The notes under the pieces are model-generated. The model had not been told where the DNA came from and ran no database searches. It saw only the letters and a program-made list of their open reading frames with translations. A stretch of 37,537 nt of DNA from a virus. The DNA lies in the IMG/VR virus record IMGVR_UViG_3300046003_003813, positions 1-37,537 of that record; one strand, written 5' to 3'. Every line of letters begins with the position of its first letter. The stretch's first letter is position 1. A program made the translations under genes and the position numbers. Positions 22,296 to 28,010 of this stretch are shown in pieces.

Positions 22296-22490
22296 ATGAC
22301 AACTACAAACGAAACATTAAGACAAGCATTTGAAAACGGAAATTTAGTAACTTTTAGAACTGCAACATCAAGAGAAACAAATGTAAAAATTGTGAAATTA
22401 AATACTGATGATGTAGGAAATAAAGAATTTACATTTGAAACATCAAAAGGCGAAAGATACACAAGATTTTCAAATAACATTTGGTTCTAA
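22296..22490 (+). CDS. Cassette 3 small protein
   Basis: 64 residues from the ATG at 22296; a longer frame from a TTG at 22245 overlaps the promoter and is rejected. Thr/Asn-rich beta pattern (TVKIVKLNTDD-like middle, FTFETSKGERYTRFSNN end). The stop overlaps the next start by 1 nt. The pair with the following RHH-like gene resembles a two-gene toxin-antitoxin layout, but no toxin family is recognised. Confidence 0.66.
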   Translation: MTTTNETLRQAFENGNLVTFRTATSRETNVKIVKLNTDDVGNKEFTFETSKGERYTRFSNNIWF

Positions 22491-22657
22491 TGAAAAACAA
22501 AAAAGAAACGAGAGGGGGCAAACGCTCCTTCTCTGGTCGTAAAAAAGCCGATTATGAAACTAAAACTATTTCCTTTCGTGTTCGTGTCGAATTTGTCGAA
22601 CCGATTAAACAAATGGTCAAAGATTACGTTTCGGCTCGTTTGCAAGCTGACGCATAA
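22490..22657 (+). CDS. Cassette 3 ribbon-helix-helix-like protein
   Basis: 55 residues: Arg/Lys/Gly-rich start (RGGKRSFSGRKKAD), then TKTISFRVRVEFVEPIKQMV, the beta strand and first helix expected of a ribbon-helix-helix DNA-binding protein. Its stop codon lies inside the R'' box (GCATAAC) of attC-like site 4, a common feature of real integron cassettes. Confidence 0.66.
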   Translation: MKNKKETRGGKRSFSGRKKADYETKTISFRVRVEFVEPIKQMVKDYVSARLQADA

Positions 22658-22785
22658 CGTAAAAGCATTGGCGAAGTAGCCGTATTTGAAAAACAAATCT
22701 TTAATAAAGCACAAAAGATGATAGAAGAACAAAAGCCCAATAACAGCACTGAAACGGCTATTTTGCCAATGCAGTGTTATGTGCA
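22651..22785 (+). other. attC-like site 4
   Basis: R'' CGCATAAC (22651-22658) is the reverse complement of GTTATGCG at the start of cassette 3 (22144-22151). Arms 22665-22683 and 22754-22772 pair over all 19 positions (17 standard, two G-T), with a 70-nt loop. R'-like GTTATGT (22776-22782) starts cassette 4. The MT-A70 reading frame begins within the loop. Confidence 0.68.
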
Positions 22786-23350
22786 GGGCGGTTTAAAGAA
22801 GTATTCAGTTATTTACGCTGACCCTGCTTGGAGTTACGATTTTAAAGAGCCTACTGCATCAAAAGGTGGAGCAAAGGGAAGTGGTTATTCCGCAGGGGTT
22901 AATTACTATTATGGAACAATGACTACAAAACAGATACTTGAATTGCCTGTTAAAAACATTTGCGAAAAGGATTGTGTGCTTTTTCTATGGGCAACAAATC
23001 CGCTTTTACCCGAAGCATTAGAAACAATGAAGGCTTGGGGATTTAAGTATAAGACAATGATAACTTGGCACAAAGAACGATGCAAGGGAATGGGATATTG
23101 GTTTCGTGGACATACCGAACATATTTTAGTAGGTGTAAAAGGGAATGTAAAAGCGTTTCGTTCTTTGGAACACAATATAAAAAAGTTGCCCGTAGAAAAG
23201 CATAGCAAAAAGCCTGATGAATTTCGTCAAATGATTGAAGCAGTTACAGGCAATTTAGGCAATAGAATAGAATTGTTTGCAAGGAATAACCACGAGGGAT
23301 GGGATGCTTGGGGAAATGAAGTAGGTTCGTCTGTCGAAGTAGGATGGTAG
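22718..23350 (+). CDS. Cassette 4 MT-A70 family adenine methyltransferase
   Basis: 210 residues. YADPAWSYDF (about 31-40) is the catalytic (D)PPW-type motif with Ala for the second Pro. LFLWATNPLLPEALETMKAWGF, then WHKERCKGMGYWFRGHTEHILVGV and GNLGNRIELFAR complete the MT-A70 pattern. Likely an N6-adenine DNA methyltransferase without restriction partner. The first about 18 residues are encoded inside attC-like site 4; an internal ATG at 22769 is also within it. It ends immediately before an R''-like box. Confidence 0.88.
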   Translation: MIEEQKPNNSTETAILPMQCYVQGGLKKYSVIYADPAWSYDFKEPTASKGGAKGSGYSAGVNYYYGTMTTKQILELPVKNICEKDCVLFLWATNPLLPEALETMKAWGFKYKTMITWHKERCKGMGYWFRGHTEHILVGVKGNVKAFRSLEHNIKKLPVEKHSKKPDEFRQMIEAVTGNLGNRIELFARNNHEGWDAWGNEVGSSVEVGW

Positions 23351-23363
23351 CCTTGCACATAAC
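23351..23363 (+). other. R''-like half site ending the cassette array
   Basis: TGCACATAAC (23354-23363) is the exact reverse complement of GTTATGTGCA (22776-22785) at the start of cassette 4. No matching second arm or R' box follows, so the last site looks truncated at the border to phage sequence. Confidence 0.6.
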
Positions 23364-23386
23364 TACTTGCTACACGCATAAAAAGT

Positions 23387-23445
23387 ATTACTTTTACTTC
23401 TTAACTATCTAAAAATATGGTAAAATATACAAAAGTAAAAGTAAT
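23387..23445 (+). promoter_or_regulatory. 13-bp inverted repeat around a start codon
   Basis: ATTACTTTTACTT (23387-23399) and AAGTAAAAGTAAT (23433-23445) pair perfectly; the ATG at 23417 lies in the loop. This could be an autoregulatory operator or an mRNA hairpin of the small DNA-binding gene that starts there. Confidence 0.5.
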
Positions 23446-23560
23446 TAAGATTACAGAGCAACAACATCAAACGTTAAAAAAATTAGATTCCTATCAAATC
23501 AATGTAGCGCAGTTCATCAGGGATGCAATTTTTATTAAATTTATTACGTTATTATATTAA
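23417..23560 (+). pseudogene. Small RHH-like gene broken by an HNH endonuclease module (5' part)
   Basis: The frame starts MVKYTKVKVIKITEQQHQTL and runs to NVAQFIRDAI, the pattern of a small Bacteroidetes phage DNA-binding protein. It then continues FIKFITLLY-stop, read from the promoter motif of the inserted element. The expected C terminus is found 0.6 kb downstream at 24171-24227 (KREYGDLIPKVKKEYCPF). Joining the two parts would give a coherent protein of about 60 residues. The 5' part may still make a shortened protein. Confidence 0.72.
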
Positions 23561-23575
23561 TTTTTTGTATCTTTA
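23544..23575 (+). promoter_or_regulatory. Motif-type promoter of the HNH module
   Basis: TTACGTTATTATATTAA (23544-23560) and -7-like TATCTTTA (23568-23575), 24 nt from motif start. The predicted transcript start (about 23582) lies about 4 nt before the first strand of the pseudoknot. Confidence 0.72.
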
Positions 23576-23585
23576 CTGAGTCGAA

Positions 23586-23661
23586 ATTCAGGAAGTCGAT
23601 ATTTAAAAATTTAATTTAAAGTTTAGTGAGTACCCGCCTGAATCGGAGAAAGCTAAACTTT
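23586..23661 (+). ncRNA. 5'-end pseudoknot leader of the HNH gene
   Basis: Helix 1: ATTCAGG (23586-23592) with CCTGAAT (23637-23643). Helix 2: AAAGTTTAGT (23618-23627) with GCTAAACTTT (23652-23661, one G-T). Order 1-2-1'-2', an H-type pseudoknot. Helix 2 is followed by T residues and the ATG 7 nt later, so it could terminate transcription or hide the start. It has the same layout as the leader at 18171 without sharing its stem sequences, which supports conserved structure over conserved sequence. Confidence 0.7.
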
Positions 23662-23668
23662 TTTTATT

Positions 23669-24172
23669 ATGGAAAACTGGATAGATATTAAAGGATTTGA
23701 AGGGTTGTATCAAGTTAGTGATTTAGGCAATGTTAAAAGTTTGGGTAATAACAAACTTAGAAAAGAAAAAATACTAAAACAAGGTTTATCGCATTGCGGA
23801 TATAAAACTGTTTGTTTATCAAAAAACAATAAATGTAAAACATATACTACACATAGATTAGTAGCAATGTCTTTTATCCTAAATAATGAAAATAAGCGCA
23901 CGGTAAATCACCGTAATGGTATTAAAATAAATAATAATGCTATAAATTTAGAATGGTGTACTACTTCCGAAAATACCAAACACGCATACGATAATGGATT
24001 GATAAAAGTTTCTAAAGCAGAATGTCACGTTAATTCAAAATTAACTAATTTACAAGTTTTAGAAATAAGAAAAATAGGTAGAACTTTAAAACAAAGAGTT
24101 ATAGCTGATATGTTTGGAGTTAGACAAGTTTTAATAAGTAATGTTTTAAATAATATAAGTTATAATTTTTAA
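23669..24172 (+). CDS. HNH homing endonuclease (NUMOD4-HNH-HTH)
   Basis: 167 residues. Residues 3-45 are a NUMOD4 motif (WIDIKGFEGLYQVSDLGNVKS). Residues about 60-105 carry the HNH core: THRLVAMSF, VNHRNGIKINNNAINLEW, then TSENTKHAY. Residues 115-165 form a DNA-binding HTH (LTNLQVLEIRKIGRTL, VIADMFGVRQVLISNVL). It is inserted, with its own promoter and leader, into the small RHH-like gene. Lower G+C than the surroundings fits a mobile origin. Confidence 0.9.
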   Translation: MENWIDIKGFEGLYQVSDLGNVKSLGNNKLRKEKILKQGLSHCGYKTVCLSKNNKCKTYTTHRLVAMSFILNNENKRTVNHRNGIKINNNAINLEWCTTSENTKHAYDNGLIKVSKAECHVNSKLTNLQVLEIRKIGRTLKQRVIADMFGVRQVLISNVLNNISYNF

Positions 24173-24227
24173 AAGAGAATACGGCGATCTAATCCCGAAA
24201 GTTAAAAAAGAATATTGCCCGTTTTGA
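24171..24227 (+). pseudogene. Detached C-terminal fragment of the RHH-like gene
   Basis: Frame KREYGDLIPKVKKEYCPF-stop begins at the last bases of the HNH gene and has no start codon. The YCPF ending is typical of the small phage protein whose 5' part is at 23417. It marks the right border of the HNH insertion. Confidence 0.65.
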
Positions 24228-24236
24228 AATAATATT

Positions 24237-24578
24237 ATGAAACGTAAACCCAAACCAATTAGACATAAATGCGATCTTTGTAGAAGAATTGCCACCGTTA
24301 AGATATTTGGCGAGTGGCTTTGTGATATTCACTATGATAAAAAATACAGTAAAATGAAAACAGCAATCAATCAGTTAATAAAATGGATTTGGCTTGACTT
24401 CTTTACCAGCGAGTTAATAGATACGGAAACGGTCAATAAGATAGATTTAAAGGCAAAAGAACTCAAAGAGGTAGAAAAGGAATCTATTATAAAAGCGTTT
24501 AATTCTGGGAGATTAGCAGAAGAAATGGGAATGGATAAAAGCGCAGAGGAATATTTTGATGAAACTTTTGAAAAATAA
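24237..24578 (+). CDS. Hypothetical protein with N-terminal zinc knuckle
   Basis: 113 residues. CDLCRR ... WLCDIHYD (residues about 12-35) gives a CxxC...CxxH metal site; the rest is helical and acidic with SIIKAFNSGRLAEEMGM, similar in style to the 14582 and 20369 proteins. Located just before the sigma gene; possibly regulatory. Confidence 0.66.
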   Translation: MKRKPKPIRHKCDLCRRIATVKIFGEWLCDIHYDKKYSKMKTAINQLIKWIWLDFFTSELIDTETVNKIDLKAKELKEVEKESIIKAFNSGRLAEEMGMDKSAEEYFDETFEK

Positions 24579-24587
24579 TTGAATTAA

Positions 24588-24621
24588 TTACGTTGTTGTA
24601 TTAGTTTTTTGTTTATATTTG
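24588..24621 (+). promoter_or_regulatory. Motif-type promoter of the sigma factor gene
   Basis: TTACGTTGTTGTATTAG (24588-24604) and a perfect TATATTTG (24614-24621), 26 nt from motif start, the same spacing as at 18131 and 20295. It makes the sigma gene part of the group controlled by this motif. Confidence 0.82.
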
Positions 24622-24638
24622 AAGCAAATTAATTCTGA

Positions 24639-25172
24639 ATGTTAGAAGAACTTTGCAAATCTCACGATAAATGGTTACGAATGGCGATGTCAATTTGTGG
24701 AAATCGTGACAAAGCAAACGACTTAACGCAGGATATGTATATCAAATTACATAATTCAACACAAGAGATCAACGAATGGTATATTTATAGAACGATTAAA
24801 TCTATATTCATTGATGAGATACGAGCAAACAAAAATAACACGTTTATTGAAATTGATAATCTGGCAGTAATAGACGAAACAGCAGACCATTATCAAAATA
24901 ACATTAACTACGAAATAGTTAAACACGAGTTCGATAATTTAAAGTGGCACGAAAAAACAATAATAAAACATAGTTACAACGATGGGTTAAGAGAATGCGC
25001 TTTAAGAATGCAAATATCTCCCACAACCGTTTTAAATTACAGAAACAAACTAAAACATAACGTATGGCAAAAGTTAAAAAATCCAACGGGATTGGAGATG
25101 TTATCGCAAAGTTTACAGAAGCAGTCGGAATTGAACCGTGCGCAGGGTGTACAGGTAGAAAGGCTGTTTTAA
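24639..25172 (+). CDS. ECF-like sigma factor, probable late-gene activator
   Basis: 177 residues. Residues 11-37 (WLRMAMSICGNRDKANDLTQDMY) match sigma region 2, and residues 50-62 continue it (YRTIKSIFIDEIR). Residues about 100-148 match region 4 with its HTH (LKWHEKTIIKHSYNDGLREC, then ISPTTVLNYRNKLK). The gene lies directly upstream of the terminase and late genes, whose three operons start with an ECF-like promoter. It would direct host RNA polymerase to those promoters. The last about 30 residues are read from DNA that also encodes the start of the next gene and may be non-essential. Confidence 0.78.
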   Translation: MLEELCKSHDKWLRMAMSICGNRDKANDLTQDMYIKLHNSTQEINEWYIYRTIKSIFIDEIRANKNNTFIEIDNLAVIDETADHYQNNINYEIVKHEFDNLKWHEKTIIKHSYNDGLRECALRMQISPTTVLNYRNKLKHNVWQKLKNPTGLEMLSQSLQKQSELNRAQGVQVERLF

Positions 25173-25375
25173 ACGATTGGTTTCCTTTTAAAAATGTAAT
25201 TGAACTTACAGACGAACAGAAAACAAAAGTCGCTAATATCAAAGATTTAGAAGATGAGGAAGTATTAGCCATTTACAACGATGCTTTTAATACTGATTTG
25301 ATTTTAGAACATTACAACGGAAGTGTTAAAGATGCGGTTATTAATTCATTATTAAGATTGAGTACTTATGAATAA
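25064..25375 (+). CDS. Conserved-type small phage protein with CxxC
   Basis: 103 residues, start MAKVKKSNGIGDVIAKFTEA followed by GIEPCAGCTGRK, a pattern frequent in Bacteroidetes prophages just before terminase genes. It overlaps the sigma gene by 109 nt in another frame, an unusually long overlap. A role in packaging or late control is guessed from position only. Confidence 0.7.
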   Translation: MAKVKKSNGIGDVIAKFTEAVGIEPCAGCTGRKAVLNDWFPFKNVIELTDEQKTKVANIKDLEDEEVLAIYNDAFNTDLILEHYNGSVKDAVINSLLRLSTYE

Positions 25376-25469
25376 AGCTTCAATAATAATTAAATATTTT
25401 TCAATAGGCTTTTTTATGGGTTATGGATTTTGGCGTTTGATAATAGATATAGTTATGCACTTTAAATAA
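25368..25469 (+). CDS. Small membrane protein
   Basis: 33 residues, one hydrophobic segment (IKYFSIGFFMGYGFWRLIIDIV). Overlaps the preceding gene by 8 nt. Function unknown. Confidence 0.5.
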   Translation: MNKASIIIKYFSIGFFMGYGFWRLIIDIVMHFK

Positions 25470-25509
25470 AATTAAAGATTAACTTTACAAAATAACTAAA
25501 TGTAAAATT

Positions 25510-25749
25510 ATGAAAAAATCAGTAGTATTATTAGCGAGTTTATTTTTAATGAGTTGTTCAAGTGATAGCGATACACCAGCAGTTAGATGTAATTGTGGAC
25601 CTATAACAAAGATTGTAGTAGGTGGGACAATAAACGGAAATACAATGATGACTTACAGCATTAAAAGTGATTGTACAGGCGAAATATTAACTATACAAAA
25701 GTTTAATACAGACTATATTGTTGGACAAACAATATGTAAAATTGATTAA
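25510..25749 (+). CDS. Small lipoprotein
   Basis: 79 residues with a lipoprotein signal (MKKSVVLLASLFLMSC, lipobox LMSC, Cys16) followed by SSDSD and a 55-residue Cys-containing beta-rich domain (CNCGPITKIVVGG). A TAACTTTA -7-like element lies about 35 bp upstream, so it may be transcribed independently, including in the prophage. Phage lipoproteins of this size often block superinfection; this is an inference. Confidence 0.72.
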   Translation: MKKSVVLLASLFLMSCSSDSDTPAVRCNCGPITKIVVGGTINGNTMMTYSIKSDCTGEILTIQKFNTDYIVGQTICKID

Positions 25750-25763
25750 TCAAACTTTTTTCA

Positions 25764-26057
25764 ATGGAAGAAAAGAAAGTAAAAGGAGGGGCAAGAGTAG
25801 GAGCGGGTAGAAAGTCTTTAGTAGATGAAGAAAGTGTAAACTTTGTTTTACTATCTACATTAAAAGAATTGCATAAAACGGATAATGATTTAGATGCAAA
25901 GAAAGGATTTGTTAAGGACTTATTAGAATCGCAAAGAGGACAGTTATTTGTAGCTGAGCATATTTTTGGTAAGCCAAAAGAAACAATAGACCAGAATGTT
26001 AATCTAAATAGTTTTGAGTTGAAAGACATAGTTAAATTTGATAACGCTAAATCCTAA
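25764..26057 (+). CDS. terS: Small terminase subunit
   Basis: 97 residues. GGARVGAGRK near the N terminus is typical of small terminase or terminase-associated proteins of this group, followed by a helical region with GKPKETIDQNVNL. It recognises packaging sites and regulates the large subunit. Its 3' end overlaps the large subunit gene by 20 nt. Confidence 0.78.
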   Translation: MEEKKVKGGARVGAGRKSLVDEESVNFVLLSTLKELHKTDNDLDAKKGFVKDLLESQRGQLFVAEHIFGKPKETIDQNVNLNSFELKDIVKFDNAKS

Positions 26058-27246
26058 ATATAAATCTTTATTCGCAAACGACACCCGTTTCTTTATAATT
26101 ACAGGAGGCAGGGGAAGTTCAAAATCTTTCGGGGTTGGCACATTTGCCAGCCTTTTGTCGTTTGAAACAGGGCATAAGATATTATTCACTCGTCAAACTA
26201 TGACAAGTGCGCACCTTTCAATTATTCCAGAGTTTCAAGAGAAAATAGATTTAATGGAAGCTAACCAATTCTTTGACATTAATAAGTCCGAGATAGTAAA
26301 CAAGCAAACTAAAAGCGAAATAATATTTCGAGGTATCAAATCTTCAAGCGGAGACCAAACCGCAAACCTTAAATCCTTACAAGGAGTTACAACTTGGATA
26401 TTAGACGAAGCGGAAGAACTTACAGACGAAAAGACTTTCGATAAGATTAACCTATCTATTCGACAAAAAGGAATACAGAACCGGGTAATACTTATTCTTA
26501 ATCCTGCCACTAAAGAACATTGGATTTATAAACGTTTCTTTGAAAGTGCAGGAGTTGAAACGGGATTCAATGGAATTAAAGGGAATACTACCTACATTCA
26601 TACCACTTACTTAGATAACATTCAAAACTTAGACCAGTCTTTTATAGATGAAGTTTTAAACATTGAAGCATCAAACCCAACGAAATACAAACACGTTATT
26701 CTTGGAGGTTGGTTAGATAAGTCAGAGGGTGCAGTCTTTACGAATTGGAAGCTAGGAAAGTTTGAGGAAGTAGGACAATCTATTTACGGTCAGGATTACG
26801 GTTTTAGTATTGATCCAACGACATTGATTCAAACCTCAATAGACAAAACAAATAAACGCATTTACGTTAAGGAATTACTGTATCAAACTAAACTAACCAC
26901 TACAGAAATAGCAATCATTAACGCTCGTTATTGTGACAATCGTTTAATAGTTGCGGATAGCGCAGAGCCTAGACTGATTCACGAACTACGAAGTAGGGGA
27001 AACAATGTAAGAGAAACGATTAAAGGACCAGGTTCTGTTAGTGCAGGAATTGCCTTGATGCAAGATTACGAATTGATAATAGACAACGATTCGATTAACA
27101 TAATCAAAGAATTAAACAACTACTCTTGGAGCGATAAGAAAAGCAACACAGCGATAGATGCTTTTAATCACGCTATCGATGCAATGCGTTACGCTATTTA
27201 CTTTCAACTTGCCAAACCCAACGCAGGAAAATACAATATAGGCTGA
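26038..27246 (+). CDS. terL: Large terminase subunit (Terminase_3 type)
   Basis: 402 residues. Walker A GGRGSSKS (23-30), Walker B ILDEAE (121-126), coupling region after LILNPA, and RNase H-like nuclease acidic residues D253/D259 (GQDYGFSIDP), D307 (VADSAE) and D374/D381 (DAFNHAIDAMRYAI). It translocates DNA into the prohead and cuts it. No ATG exists near the expected N terminus; the frame begins with TTG at 26038 inside terS, suggesting coupled initiation. It ends just inside late promoter copy 2. Confidence 0.93.
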   Translation: MITLNPKYKSLFANDTRFFIITGGRGSSKSFGVGTFASLLSFETGHKILFTRQTMTSAHLSIIPEFQEKIDLMEANQFFDINKSEIVNKQTKSEIIFRGIKSSSGDQTANLKSLQGVTTWILDEAEELTDEKTFDKINLSIRQKGIQNRVILILNPATKEHWIYKRFFESAGVETGFNGIKGNTTYIHTTYLDNIQNLDQSFIDEVLNIEASNPTKYKHVILGGWLDKSEGAVFTNWKLGKFEEVGQSIYGQDYGFSIDPTTLIQTSIDKTNKRIYVKELLYQTKLTTTEIAIINARYCDNRLIVADSAEPRLIHELRSRGNNVRETIKGPGSVSAGIALMQDYELIIDNDSINIIKELNNYSWSDKKSNTAIDAFNHAIDAMRYAIYFQLAKPNAGKYNIG

Positions 27247-27276
27247 TACAAAATAACATACTTACGTTATTAAGGT
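27244..27276 (+). promoter_or_regulatory. Late promoter candidate, copy 2
   Basis: TGATACA (27244-27250), 11 bp, TTACGTTATTA (27262-27272), then ATG at 27277. Identical spacing to copies 1 and 3. The element begins at the stop codon of the large terminase gene. Confidence 0.7.
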
Positions 27277-27945
27277 ATGAAGATAACCATACCTACCAAC
27301 CTAAACGAAATCACTTTAAAACAGTATCTAAGTTTTAAAGCTGCCATACTTAACAATCAAGATGAGGACTTTATAAAGTTAGCCTTAATCACTATCTTTT
27401 GTAATGTAAGTCTTGAAGATGCTATTAAAATAAGTATCAAAGAATTTAACGAAATAGCGTTGCAAGTTTCTCAAACACTACAGCAAGAGCCAAAATTTAC
27501 CCAACGTTTTAAATTGAACGGTAAAGAGTTTGGCTTCATTCCCAACTTAGACAAGATTACAGCAGGAGAATACATCGACTTAGACAAGTATTTACAGAAC
27601 GAGGATACTTATGACCGTGCTATGTCCGTACTATTCAGACCCGTTGCCAACTCATTTAAAGACCTATACAACATCGAGCCTTATGTAAGTTCCGAAACAT
27701 ACAGAAAGGAACTTGAAGATATGCCGCTCGATGTTGCTTTAGGTTCATTGGTTTTTTTTTACAATTTAAGCAACGAATTATTGAAAGCTACGAGGGATTA
27801 TTTCAGTCAACAGACACCGGAAATAAAACTTTTGGAGGAGGTTTTGCAGAAAAATGGGGTTGGTATCAATCAATTTATACAGTTGCTGGAAACAGCATCT
27901 TTAAGTTTGGAGAAACTACAGCACTCGACATACATACATTCTTAA
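27277..27945 (+). CDS. Tail assembly chaperone, zero-frame product
   Basis: 222 residues, helical, first gene of the tail operon. It corresponds to the G-like product of phage tail chaperone pairs. The conserved-looking end (VFFYNLSNELLKATRDY ... VLQKNGVGINQF) is followed by a short tail to the stop. A second product with a different C terminus can be made by a -1 shift (see 27855). Such chaperones coat the tape measure during tail assembly. Confidence 0.78.
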   Translation: MKITIPTNLNEITLKQYLSFKAAILNNQDEDFIKLALITIFCNVSLEDAIKISIKEFNEIALQVSQTLQQEPKFTQRFKLNGKEFGFIPNLDKITAGEYIDLDKYLQNEDTYDRAMSVLFRPVANSFKDLYNIEPYVSSETYRKELEDMPLDVALGSLVFFYNLSNELLKATRDYFSQQTPEIKLLEEVLQKNGVGINQFIQLLETASLSLEKLQHSTYIHS

Positions 27946-28010
27946 CATTCTTAGAGTTTAAAATAGATTTAGCCAACGAGGAAAACAAACACATCAACAA
28001 AAATGAATAG
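27855..28010 (+). CDS. -1 frame extension of the tail chaperone (GT-like)
   Basis: In the -1 frame the sequence reads WGWYQSIYTVAGNSIFKFGE and continues to ENKHINKNE-stop at 28010, with no start codon of its own. This is the T-type domain found fused to tail chaperones by programmed frameshift. The zero frame passes G-AAA-AAT (27849-27855) immediately before it. The -1 frame is also open back to the nine-T run at 27752-27760, which offers an ideal T-TTT-TTT slip site. Either would give a fused protein. The extension overlaps the next start by 8 nt. Confidence 0.72.
   Translation, partial: WGWYQSIYTVAGNSIFKFGETTALDIHTFLTFLEFKIDLANEENKHINKNE

Noticed and set aside
23531-24170. Group I or group II intron containing the HNH gene
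   Set aside because: The insertion sits in a coding gene and contains a pseudoknot, but the non-coding part is only about 140 nt. No group I core sequences or group II domain V-like hairpin were seen, and the endonuclease frame runs to the right border. A disrupted gene is simpler; RT-PCR would settle it.
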